Assembly: GCA_031279175.1 (NCBI GenBank)
Contig: JAITJA010000174.1
Span: 1-9,526 of the forward strand
From: Odoribacteraceae bacterium
GTDB taxonomy: Bacteria; Bacteroidota; Bacteroidia; Bacteroidales; Marinifilaceae
Reading direction: 5' to 3'
Length of the DNA: 9,526 nt
The notes under the pieces were generated by a model. The model was not told the DNA's origin. It ran no database searches and saw only the letters and a program-made list of their open reading frames with translations. Position numbers and translations under genes: made by a program. This document shows, piece after piece, positions 1 to 6,531 of this stretch; position 1 is the first letter of the stretch; each line of letters opens with the position of its first letter.

Positions 1-16
1 GTGTGCTCTCCGATCT
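1..16. other. Residual Illumina TruSeq adapter at contig edge
   Basis: The first 16 bases, GTGTGCTCTCCGATCT, match the end of the TruSeq read-2 adapter (GTGTGCTCTTCCGATCT) except that one T of the TT pair is missing. On the minus strand this reads as the familiar AGATCGG start of adapter read-through, directly after the genomic sequence. A 16-base near-match ending exactly at the window edge is very unlikely by chance. The missing base would explain why automatic trimming failed. These bases should not be treated as genome. Confidence 0.93.
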
Positions 17-2010
17 TAGCCGATGTCGGTGAAGCGGTCGTTGGTAAAACCGATCGCGGTGAATGATTTTGTTCTCGTTTCCCCGGCGCGTATGTTCGTC
101 CCGGCGGCGAGGTGAAAGAAATGATCGCCCGCGTCGCCGCTCCACGTGAGCGTGGCGCTCCCGTCAACATGCCACTCCTTGGCGTCATTGTACGTGTACC
201 TCCCGCGTTTGGCCAGGTCTTCAAAGCCGTAGAAGTAAAATTCGTTGGCGTCTGGCGAGACGAAGTTGTCCCCCGAGGTATTTTTCCGCGTAAAGCCGAG
301 CAACCCGCGCAGGCGGAGGCCGGGGATGATGTTCCACTCGGCCGTGAAGAGCTCGCTGATCTCCAGGTAACCGGATTTACTGAAGCTCCCGAGGGAGGCG
401 TCGTGGAGGGGATTTAGCACGACGTTGTCGCGGATGCCGCCCCCGGCGCCGCCGCGATCTCTCCAGGTGTCTATCTCGCGGATGACGCGCCCCCTCTCGT
501 CGCTTCGCGGGTAATAGGGGTTCACGCGGACGTATTCCGCGAAACTGCCGTGGGGGGAATCGTTCCCGTTGACACTGGCGACGGAGAGGGTGTTCTTGAA
601 GAGAATCACGCGGTTCATGTTGTAGGAGAGCTCGACGTCCATGCCAAGACGATCGCGGGAGGAGCGTTTCATCACGCCGGGCATGGATTGATATTGCGCG
701 CTGATCCCGTAACGGACGACCGGCGAGCCACCCTCGATGAAAAGGGAGTGCTTGTGGCCGAAGGCGTTCTTCACGGGCGACGCAAGCCAGTAGGTGTTCA
801 CGCCACTGAGCACGTTATATAGTTTGCGGTAATATAATTCCTGCTGCTCGTCCAGGGAGACGCCCTCCGTTTCGTAAACACCGGCGAGGCGCTCGTATTC
901 CAGCTTCTCGGCGGCGTCGAGCACGTCGTAGGAAGAGAGATCCGGGAAGGAGGGCGTCAGCTCGTAGTGGTAGGAGACGCGCTGCTTTCCCCCGGCGGGA
1001 GCTATTGTAGTGATCACGAGCACGCCGTTGGCCGCCCTCGAGCCGTAGATCGCGGTGGCCGCCGCGTCTTTTAACAGGGAGATCGACGCCACGCGGTTCA
1101 TGTCCAGGTCATGTATCTTCTCCACGCCTACCTCGTAACCGTCGAGGATAAAAGTGGGGAGGTTTACCGAACTGTTGATGTTGTCTCGCCGGAGAACCTC
1201 GCCCGCTCCCGTGGGGACCGAGGAGGTGCCGCGGACGTTGATGTTGGGCATCTTGTTCGGGTCCGAGCCGGAGAGATTATCTTGTAGCACCTTGAAAGAA
1301 GGGTCGAAGGCCTCGATGGCACGGACAAGGTTGTTCGCGTTGACGCGCTTGAGTTCCTCGCCACTGACCGTGATCGCCGACCCGGTGAAGTTGTCGTTAC
1401 GCCGGTAGAAGTAACCGAAAGCGACTACCTCGCCGAGCGTCGTCTCGGAGGGGACGAGCGCGACATCGTAACGCGTCACTCCCGGGGTCAGGGGGATCTC
1501 CCTCGTTTCCATGCCCACGAAGGAGACAACGAGTGTCGCGGCCTTGTCTCCCGTTAGCGTCAACGAGAAAACCCCCTCGCGGTTCGTCGCGACGCCGGTG
1601 GAGGTCTCTTTGACGCGTATCGTGGCGCCGGCAAGCGGTAGTCCCTCTTCGTCGACAACCTGGCCGGTGACGACCACGCGCGTGGTGTCGGCGCGGGCAG
1701 GAGAGTCGGTGCGCGTGACGAGCACTTGCCTGTCAACAATCGTGTAGACGAGGCCGGTGGAAAGGAAGAGACGCGTAAGTAACTCGTCGATGGTCACCGC
1801 TTCCACGTGCAGGTTTACCCGCTCGCGTAGCATCACCTCCACCTGCCCGGGGAAAAGAAATGCATACCCGCTACCCGCCTCCACGGCAGAAAGGATCTCC
1901 GTGATGGAACGGTCGCGGAAATTAAAGGTGAATCGCTCCTCTTGACCGTCCGCGAGCACGACGCCGGGAAAGAAAAGGGAGAGCGCGAGAAAAAGGATGA
2001 TTGTTTTCAT
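16..2010 (-). CDS. SusC/RagA-family TonB-dependent receptor with STN domain, 3' truncated
   Basis: This is an outer-membrane TonB-dependent transporter of the SusC type, which normally imports glycans or peptides together with a SusD lipoprotein. The order visible is: signal peptide (residues 1-20, cleavage after VVLA), STN signalling domain (about 27-100), carboxypeptidase-regulatory-like beta-sandwich domain (about 112-187), TonB-box-like LGEVVAFGY (192-200), and a plug domain containing NINVRGTSSV and the SusC signature LKDAAATAIYGSRAANGVLV (312-331). A partial beta-barrel follows. Only 664 residues are present, whereas SusC proteins with an STN domain are usually about 1,000-1,150. The apparent TAA stop (18-16) is made of two genomic bases plus the first base of adapter, so the frame is really open at the edge and the reliable part ends at 17. 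The STN domain and the upstream sigma and anti-sigma genes mark it as a signal-transducing receptor. The substrate cannot be told. Confidence 0.93.
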   Translation of the reverse strand: MKTIILFLALSLFFPGVVLADGQEERFTFNFRDRSITEILSAVEAGSGYAFLFPGQVEVMLRERVNLHVEAVTIDELLTRLFLSTGLVYTIVDRQVLVTRTDSPARADTTRVVVTGQVVDEEGLPLAGATIRVKETSTGVATNREGVFSLTLTGDKAATLVVSFVGMETREIPLTPGVTRYDVALVPSETTLGEVVAFGYFYRRNDNFTGSAITVSGEELKRVNANNLVRAIEAFDPSFKVLQDNLSGSDPNKMPNINVRGTSSVPTGAGEVLRRDNINSSVNLPTFILDGYEVGVEKIHDLDMNRVASISLLKDAAATAIYGSRAANGVLVITTIAPAGGKQRVSYHYELTPSFPDLSSYDVLDAAEKLEYERLAGVYETEGVSLDEQQELYYRKLYNVLSGVNTYWLASPVKNAFGHKHSLFIEGGSPVVRYGISAQYQSMPGVMKRSSRDRLGMDVELSYNMNRVILFKNTLSVASVNGNDSPHGSFAEYVRVNPYYPRSDERGRVIREIDTWRDRGGAGGGIRDNVVLNPLHDASLGSFSKSGYLEISELFTAEWNIIPGLRLRGLLGFTRKNTSGDNFVSPDANEFYFYGFEDLAKRGRYTYNDAKEWHVDGSATLTWSGDAGDHFFHLAAGTNIRAGETRTKSFTAIGFTNDRFTDIG

Positions 2011-2043
2011 AATTGTATACGTGTTGTCAATATGTGTTCGTGT

Positions 2044-3222
2044 CTATTTCTTGCCGCTCCGCACGATCACGCCCTCTTCGCGCACCTCGTGGCGAGACGG
2101 GATGATGACGGAGATGTTCTCCAGGACCGTCGTCAGGTCATCAAGGAGGATGAGCTTGCCGGAAAGCCGCTCCTCGCCCTCGCCCTCGTACTCGACCGGG
2201 ATACCGTAGTAACGAGAGAGCGACGCGAGCACGTCGCGCAATGGACGGTTCGTGAAACGAAGGACGCCATCCTTCCAGGAGGTGTAATCAAGGGGGTCCA
2301 CGCGCTCGACGCGACCGGTATTGCCGTCAAGGACGAAGCGGCCGGAGGGATGTACCGGCACGGGGAGTTCACCGGGGAGAATGACCGAGATCTCTCCCTC
2401 TACCAGCACGACCGATTGCTCCTGCTCCCCGGCATAGGCGGTGACCTGGAATGTCGTTCCCGTCGCGTTCACGGAGAAGCGCGGGGCGTGAAGGGTAAAG
2501 GGGCGTGTCGCGTCGGGCGCTACCTCGATATAGATTTCACCGCTCGCCCGCGCCTCCCGGCTGCCCGCGGGGAAACGGGCAGGGAATTCAATCGCGCTGC
2601 CGGCGTTTAACCAGATCTTGCTGCCGTCCGGGAGAAGTAGTTCCGCGCGCCTCCCGTCCGGGACAACAAGGCGGTCGACGGGGATCTCGCCTATCGTGTC
2701 GCGGCGACCGGCAAGCGGCTCGCTTTCATCGCTGCCGGTCGTGATGACGCCATCCGGCTTGTAGGCGATGACCGCGTCTCGTTCTAACTCCACTACCTGC
2801 CGGCCTGCCAGCTCTAACCGTACTTTTTGCTGCCGCGCCCGGGCGACCATCACGGCAAGATCTCCCGGGGGATCACTGCCCGCGTCGCGCGCGAGAAACA
2901 ACGCCGGGAGAAGCAATGCCAGGAGCACGCTTGCCGCTACCGCGCATTTCCTCGCTAACCGCCACCGGCGAAGACGATGCACCGTGCGATAGAGCCGCTC
3001 TACCTCTTGCCGTATCTCTTCTGCCGGTAATGTTTCGTGATTGAACCGCGCGGAGTCCACGACGCGTATCGCCGCGTCGATCTCTTCTCGCTTCCCGGGA
3101 TGCCTCTCCCGGAAACTTTCCCAGAAGGCCCTTGCCCCGGGATCGTCCAGTAGTCTCCAGGAAAGAAAGAAGGGGTCCGTGGAGAAACGGGACGCGTCGT
3201 ATTTCGCGTATCTCTTGTCCAT
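2044..3222 (-). CDS. FecR-family anti-sigma factor (FecR domain plus DUF4974)
   Basis: This is an inner-membrane anti-sigma regulator that would hold the neighbouring ECF sigma factor until the STN domain of the receptor signals. The protein is 392 residues from the start MDKRYAKYDA. A frame 17 codons longer exists, but its extra residues (MSCLVGTKPS...) are unlike the family, while MDKRYAKYDASRF is a typical opening. A cytoplasmic N-terminal part is followed by one membrane segment (about 92-112, VAASVLLALLLPALFLA), a FecR domain (about 182-281, with VPDGRRAELLLPDGSKIWLN and SGEIYIEV) and a C-terminal DUF4974 region (about 319-388, LRFTNRPLRDVLASLSRYYG). Length and layout fit Bacteroidota FecR proteins. 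It lies 58 bp after the sigma gene and 33 bp before the receptor gene on the same strand, so co-transcription is likely. Confidence 0.93.
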   Translation of the reverse strand: MDKRYAKYDASRFSTDPFFLSWRLLDDPGARAFWESFRERHPGKREEIDAAIRVVDSARFNHETLPAEEIRQEVERLYRTVHRLRRWRLARKCAVAASVLLALLLPALFLARDAGSDPPGDLAVMVARARQQKVRLELAGRQVVELERDAVIAYKPDGVITTGSDESEPLAGRRDTIGEIPVDRLVVPDGRRAELLLPDGSKIWLNAGSAIEFPARFPAGSREARASGEIYIEVAPDATRPFTLHAPRFSVNATGTTFQVTAYAGEQEQSVVLVEGEISVILPGELPVPVHPSGRFVLDGNTGRVERVDPLDYTSWKDGVLRFTNRPLRDVLASLSRYYGIPVEYEGEGEERLSGKLILLDDLTTVLENISVIIPSRHEVREEGVIVRSGKK

Positions 3223-3249
3223 GATGAATAAGAGACAACCCCGTGACGG

Positions 3250-3275
3250 TTTTGTCCCCACGAGGCAGGACAAAA
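3250..3275 (-). repeat. Perfect inverted repeat between sigma and anti-sigma genes
   Basis: TTTTGTCC (3250-3257) and GGACAAAA (3268-3275) are perfect 8-bp complements around a 10-base loop, starting 6 bases after the sigma-gene stop. No T-run follows the hairpin on the minus strand, so it does not look like a normal intrinsic terminator. It could be an intercistronic RNA hairpin affecting stability or relative expression, or a protein-binding dyad. No function is claimed. Confidence 0.5.
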
Positions 3276-3280
3276 AATAA

Positions 3281-3871
3281 CTACAGGCGGAAAAAAATAA
3301 CCAGCAACGGGTAGTGATCGCGGATGGTCGCGATCGCGCGGGAGACGAGCTTCCTGGCCGCGTGCGGGGTCATGTCGAGAAGACGGGCGACCTCGTCGTA
3401 GTCAAACTCCTGGATGAAACGAAGGTAGATGGCCTCGCGTTGTCGCGGGGTTAGCTCGTTGAGGTAGCGCTCGATCTCGGTGGCAACGCGCGAGCGCTCC
3501 TCTTCCTCGATCTGGGCGTCGACAATCGAGACCTCTATCGAAAATTCCCGCCCGGTAGGGTCGAGGCTTGTCTCCCGCTGCCCCCCTCGACGCCCGTTGA
3601 TTAACCTGTTCCTGAGCGCGCGGAAGAGGTACGATTTGACGTCGCGGACGCCCGTCGCGAGGCGCGGGGTGGCGTATAGCTTGTAAAAGATGTCATGCAG
3701 CGCGTCTTTCAGTGTTTCCCGGTCGAAACCAAGCCCCGCGCCATAGGAAAGCAGCGCGTCGGCATGACGCGTGTAGATGCTGGCGAACGCTTCCCGTTCT
3801 CCTCTCGCGAAGCTCTCGAGGAGTACGCGCTCGGCCTCGTCATCGCCCGTGTGATTTACTGGTGGTATCAT
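3281..3871 (-). CDS. ECF-type RNA polymerase sigma-70 factor
   Basis: This is a 196-residue sigma factor of the extracytoplasmic-function class, which directs RNA polymerase to a small set of promoters. Region 2 spans about residues 28-92 and includes LKDALHDIFYKLY and VKSYLFRALRNRLIN. Region 4 spans about 138-188, with LTPRQREAIYLRFIQEFDYDEVARLLDMTPHAARKLVSRA as its helix-turn-helix part. The protein ends in a short hydrophobic tail (PLLVIFFRL). The start MIPPVNHTGDDEAE gives the usual family length. A longer in-frame opening would run back into the 5' end of gyrB on the other strand and is rejected. It is the first gene of a sigma / FecR / SusC-like set, so its main target is probably this operon, controlled by the FecR-like protein downstream. 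Confidence 0.93.
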   Translation of the reverse strand: MIPPVNHTGDDEAERVLLESFARGEREAFASIYTRHADALLSYGAGLGFDRETLKDALHDIFYKLYATPRLATGVRDVKSYLFRALRNRLINGRRGGQRETSLDPTGREFSIEVSIVDAQIEEEERSRVATEIERYLNELTPRQREAIYLRFIQEFDYDEVARLLDMTPHAARKLVSRAIATIRDHYPLLVIFFRL

Positions 3872-3899
3872 GTAATTATGTTCGACCGGTTCGGCAGGG

Positions 3900-3907
3900 C
3901 AAATATA
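3900..3907 (-). promoter_or_regulatory. Candidate Bacteroidota -7 box for the sigma-factor operon
   Basis: On the minus strand these bases read TATATTTG, an exact match to the Bacteroidota -7 consensus TAnnTTTG, 28 bp upstream of the sigma-gene start. At the -33 spacing only weak sequence (GTGT, 19 bases upstream) is seen rather than TTTG. The box is therefore plausible but not proven, and an ECF-dependent promoter may exist as well. Confidence 0.45.
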
Positions 3908-4003
3908 CAAAGAAAGGAGTACGCGAACACCGCCGCGAGGAGAACAACGACCAGGATACCACGCCGCGCCAGGAGCGAGCAGGAGAAACAACTCGCGCGA
4001 TCG

Positions 4004-4035
4004 TTCGTTTTTTTGCTCCCGAATGCTTACATTTG
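4004..4035 (+). promoter_or_regulatory. Candidate Bacteroidota promoter for gyrB
   Basis: TACATTTG (4028-4035) matches the -7 consensus TAnnTTTG exactly. TTCG (4004-4007) lies 20 bases upstream, one base away from the -33 consensus TTTG. Transcription would start near 4040, leaving a leader of under 20 bases before the gyrB ATG at 4058. No Shine-Dalgarno-like purine run is present, as is common in this phylum. Confidence 0.55.
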
Positions 4036-4057
4036 CATGTTTTTCTATTATAAAAGT

Positions 4058-6079
4058 ATGAGTGAAGAATTGAATCAATTGTCCGAATATCCGGCAGGGC
4101 TGTCCGCCGGGAATCCTGAACGCGTCGAGGAGTCGATGCAAACATCGGAATATTCCGCCGATAGTATACAAGTGTTAGAAGGATTGGAGGCCGTGCGCAT
4201 GAGACCATCCATGTATATCGGGGACGTCAACTCGAAAGGGCTGCACCACCTGGTGTACGAGGTCGTGGATAACTCTATAGACGAGGCCCTCGCGGGCTTC
4301 TGCACGACTATCGACGTGATTATACACGAGGATAACTCGATCACCGTCACGGATGACGGGCGAGGCATCCCGACAGGATTAAATCAAAAGGAGAATCGCT
4401 CCGCGTTGGAGGTCGTGCTCACCGTGCTACATGCCGGGGGGAAATTCGACAAGGGATCTTACAAGGTCTCCGGGGGGCTGCACGGCGTCGGCGTGTCCTG
4501 CGTGAACGCCCTCTCCACGCGCCTGGTCGCCGAGGTCTACCGAGAGGGAAAGATATGGCGACAAGAGTTTTCAAGGGGAGTGCCCCTGGCCGACGTCGAG
4601 ATAACCGGCGAAACGGAACGTACCGGGACGACTATCACCTTTAAACCGGATGACTCGATCTTCTATGTCACCGAATACAAGTACGATATTCTTGCCGCGC
4701 GCCTGAGGGAACTGGCTTACCTGAACAAGGGCATCCGGCTCTCCTTGAAAGACGAACGAGTCATCGAGGGAACAGATCAATACAAGCAAGAAATATTTTT
4801 CTCCGAGCTCGGGCTGCGGGAGTTCGTGGAATACCTCGACGCCAACCGGGAAAAGTTGATCGAGGACACCATCCACATCACCACCGAGAAGGGGGGAATT
4901 CCCGTGGAGATCGCGCTACATTATAACACGGAGTACAAGGAAAATATCTTCTCCTACGTCAATAACATCAACACCATTGAAGGTGGCACGCACCTCGCCG
5001 GGTTCCGACGCGGGCTCACCCAGACGCTCAAGAACTACGCCGACGCGTCCGGAATCCTCTCCAAGGACAAGGACAAGATCGAAATCAGCGGCGACGACTT
5101 CAGGGAAGGCCTCACGGCCATCATCTCCGTGAAGGTGGAAGAACCGCAGTTCGAGGGACAAACTAAAACCAAACTCGGGAACACGGAAGTCGGTACTGCC
5201 GTGGCACAGGCCGTCAGCACCACGCTGGCCAATTACCTGGAAGAGCATCCCAAGGAGGCAAAGGCCATCGTCGACAAGGTGATCCTGGCCGCCAGGGCCC
5301 GACACGCCGCCCGTAAGGCAAGAGAACTGGTACAACGCAAAACGGTGCTCTCCGGGTCTGGCCTGCCAGGCAAGCTGGCCGACTGCTCGGATAATAATCC
5401 CGAAAACTGCGAGGTGTTCCTCGTCGAGGGAGACTCCGCCGGCGGAACCGCCAAGCAAGGACGCGACAGGCGATTCCAGGCCATCCTGCCGTTACGAGGC
5501 AAGATCCTGAACGTGGAAAAAGCCATGTACCACCGCATCTGGGAAAGCGAGGAGATCAAAATCATCTTCCAGGCACTGGGCGTCACCATCGGTACGCCAG
5601 AGGATTCCAAGGCGGTTAACCTGGAGAAGATCCGCTACCACAAGGTCGTGATCATGGCCGACGCCGACGTCGACGGCGCGCACATCGCCACGTTAATCAT
5701 GACCCTCTTCTTCCGCTACATGCGCCCCGTCATCGAGAACGGCTACCTCTACATCGCCACCCCGCCGCTATACTCCGTGAAGAAAGGCAAGGATCAACGT
5801 TATTGCTGGACCGACGAGCAACGCCTCTCCCTGATACAAGAAATGGGAGGGGGCAACGAGAAGGAATTAACCATCCAGCGATACAAGGGACTGGGCGAGA
5901 TGAGCAAGGAGCAACTGTGGGATACCACGATGAATCCCGACGGGAGGACATTGCGCCAGGTAACCATCGAGAATGCAGCCGAGGCCGACCATATTTTCTC
6001 CATGCTGATGGGCGACGACGTGCCGCCTCGCAGGCAATTCATCGAGCAAAACGCCACGTACGCTACCATCGACGCCTGA
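4058..6079 (+). CDS. gyrB: DNA gyrase subunit B
   Basis: GyrB is the ATPase subunit of the type II topoisomerase that puts negative supercoils into DNA; it works with GyrA in an A2B2 complex. The protein is 673 residues. The GHKL ATPase motifs are intact: VYEVVDNSIDEA (66-77) with the catalytic Glu and Asn, DDGRGIP (99-105) and GGLHGVGVSCVNALS (139-153). The QTK loop is at 368-370. The TOPRIM motifs EGDSAGG (457-463) and DADVDGAHI (535-543) carry the metal-binding acidic residues, and the C-terminal motif RYKGLGEM (608-615) follows. The long insert found in enterobacterial GyrB is absent, as expected for Bacteroidota. The start MSEELNQ was chosen because related GyrB proteins also open with MSEE and a -7 box lies just upstream. 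The open frame extends 121 codons further back, across the divergent sigma gene, which is not credible. ATG at 4136 is an alternative start that would shorten the N-terminus by 26 residues. ParE is the main alternative identity, but the overall match is to GyrB. Confidence 0.96.
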   Translation: MSEELNQLSEYPAGLSAGNPERVEESMQTSEYSADSIQVLEGLEAVRMRPSMYIGDVNSKGLHHLVYEVVDNSIDEALAGFCTTIDVIIHEDNSITVTDDGRGIPTGLNQKENRSALEVVLTVLHAGGKFDKGSYKVSGGLHGVGVSCVNALSTRLVAEVYREGKIWRQEFSRGVPLADVEITGETERTGTTITFKPDDSIFYVTEYKYDILAARLRELAYLNKGIRLSLKDERVIEGTDQYKQEIFFSELGLREFVEYLDANREKLIEDTIHITTEKGGIPVEIALHYNTEYKENIFSYVNNINTIEGGTHLAGFRRGLTQTLKNYADASGILSKDKDKIEISGDDFREGLTAIISVKVEEPQFEGQTKTKLGNTEVGTAVAQAVSTTLANYLEEHPKEAKAIVDKVILAARARHAARKARELVQRKTVLSGSGLPGKLADCSDNNPENCEVFLVEGDSAGGTAKQGRDRRFQAILPLRGKILNVEKAMYHRIWESEEIKIIFQALGVTIGTPEDSKAVNLEKIRYHKVVIMADADVDGAHIATLIMTLFFRYMRPVIENGYLYIATPPLYSVKKGKDQRYCWTDEQRLSLIQEMGGGNEKELTIQRYKGLGEMSKEQLWDTTMNPDGRTLRQVTIENAAEADHIFSMLMGDDVPPRRQFIEQNATYATIDA

Positions 6080-6095
6080 CGCGTCTTTCTCGCGC

Positions 6096-6123
6096 CTGGC
6101 GCCGCGCGACAAGCAGGCGCCGG
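6096..6123 (+). repeat. GC-rich hairpin just after gyrB
   Basis: CTGGCGCC (6096-6103) and GGCGCCGG (6116-6123) can form an 8-bp stem with one G-U pair and a 12-base loop. It begins 17 bases after the gyrB stop and touches the next hairpin without a gap. There is no T-run directly after it, so it may stabilise the 3' end of the gyrB message or assist the adjacent terminator. Confidence 0.45.
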
Positions 6124-6190
6124 AAGCCTCCAGACGGCTTCACCTGACCGCGAAACTGCAAAGGTGATTCTCCCCTGGAGGCTTTTCTAT
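6124..6190 (+). terminator. Candidate gyrB terminator with nested inverted repeats
   Basis: AAGCCTCCAG (6124-6133) is perfectly complementary to CTGGAGGCTT (6175-6184), followed by TTCTATT. Inside the 41-base interval a second pair, TCACCT (6140-6145) and AGGTGA (6162-6167), extends the fold with a 16-base loop. The T-rich run sits on the plus-strand side only, which fits termination of gyrB transcription. The loop is longer than in a typical intrinsic terminator, so a structured 3' element is also possible. Confidence 0.5.
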
Positions 6191-6389
6191 TGCCCTCTTT
6201 CGCGGGCAGCAACTTCTTCAACCGGGAATATAAATAAGGTGTACCGTGGATTTGGAGACGCGAGAAACGGCAGAGGGCACGCGAGAATAACACGGGTAAA
6301 AAAAATAACGCGTAACTATTGCTTTTAAATTTTCGAGATATATATATGCAGGCAAAACATACCAAATATAGTTCTAATCGAAACGGGTC
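6191..6389. other. Intergenic stretch without a recognisable gene
   Basis: No convincing coding frame was found here. TGCCC (6191-6195) could pair with GGGCA (6204-6208) or, as TGCCCTCT, with AGAGGGCA at 6272-6279. The bases from about 6298 to 6370 are notably AT-rich against the GC-rich surroundings, which suits a promoter region. TAAATTTT (6326-6333) is one base off the -7 consensus, but no clear -33 TTTG is present at the right distance. Confidence 0.4.
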
Positions 6390-6426
6390 ATGAAAAAAGC
6401 AAGTATCACGGGAACATTGAATGACG

Positions 6427-6448
6427 CGAGGCTGTCGAGACAGTCGCG
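6427..6448 (+). promoter_or_regulatory. Leader hairpin upstream of the lipoprotein gene
   Basis: The bases around CTGT (6432-6435) and ACAG (6440-6443) form a hairpin with loop CGAG. The stem continues outward through a G-U pair, a G-C pair, one A-G mismatch and two more G-C pairs. It lies about 45 bases before the intrinsic terminator, in the likely transcribed leader of the gene at 6555. Confidence 0.35.
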
Positions 6449-6455
6449 GCAAGTA

Positions 6456-6506
6456 GAATCTTTCGTTGTCGACGGGCGGGAACAGCACGCGTGCCGGAAT
6501 CTTTCG
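6456..6506 (+). repeat. 10-base direct repeat in the leader (GAATCTTTCG)
   Basis: GAATCTTTCG occurs at 6456-6465 and again at 6497-6506. The second copy contains the left arm of the terminator hairpin. The first copy contains the same ATCTTTC and so could in principle pair with the right arm GAAAGAT (6510-6516) instead, giving two competing RNA folds. The repeat itself is certain; the regulatory meaning is inferred. Confidence 0.5.
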
Positions 6507-6531
6507 ATAGAAAGATCCCGGTTCTTTTTTT
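6494..6531 (+). terminator. Strong intrinsic terminator just before the lipoprotein start
   Basis: CCGG (6494-6497), one A-C mismatch, then ATCTTTC (6499-6505) pairs with GAAAGAT (6510-6516) around the tetraloop GATA, closed again by CCGG (6518-6521). The run TTCTTTTTTT (6522-6531) follows at once. This is the classic layout of a Rho-independent terminator reading on the plus strand. It stops 23 bases before the chosen ATG at 6555, so it would act on a leader or small transcript rather than on the gene's own 3' end. It is also far (over 400 bp) from the gyrB stop. Confidence 0.75.

Noticed and set aside
1942..2610. 222-residue plus-strand frame opposite the FecR and SusC-like genes
   Set aside because: It is antisense to two well-recognised genes and has no recognisable domain.
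3695..4057. Upstream extension of the gyrB frame giving a 794-residue protein
   Set aside because: The extra 121 codons overlap the start of the ECF sigma gene on the other strand, cross the candidate gyrB promoter, and encode sequence unlike any GyrB N-terminus. The frame is simply open by chance.
3872..4171. Upstream extension of the sigma-factor frame on the minus strand
   Set aside because: It would add 100 residues unlike sigma factors and run antisense into the 5' end of gyrB. The 196-residue form matches the usual ECF length.
5495..5497. Arg at the GyrB position equivalent to E. coli Lys447 (LPLRGKILN, residue 480) as a possible quinolone-resistance change
   Set aside because: Arg at this site is, to my knowledge, common in wild-type GyrB of many bacteria, including this sequence context, so it is not evidence of resistance.
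6191..6279. 8-bp inverted repeat TGCCCTCT / AGAGGGCA with a 73-base gap
   Set aside because: The arms are short and far apart and have no associated T-run or other signal. A chance occurrence is plausible in GC-rich sequence.
6063..6488. 141-residue minus-strand frame downstream of gyrB
   Set aside because: Its sequence is low-complexity and rich in Arg, Phe and Leu with no recognisable domain. It overlaps the gyrB 3' end and covers the terminator-like hairpins.
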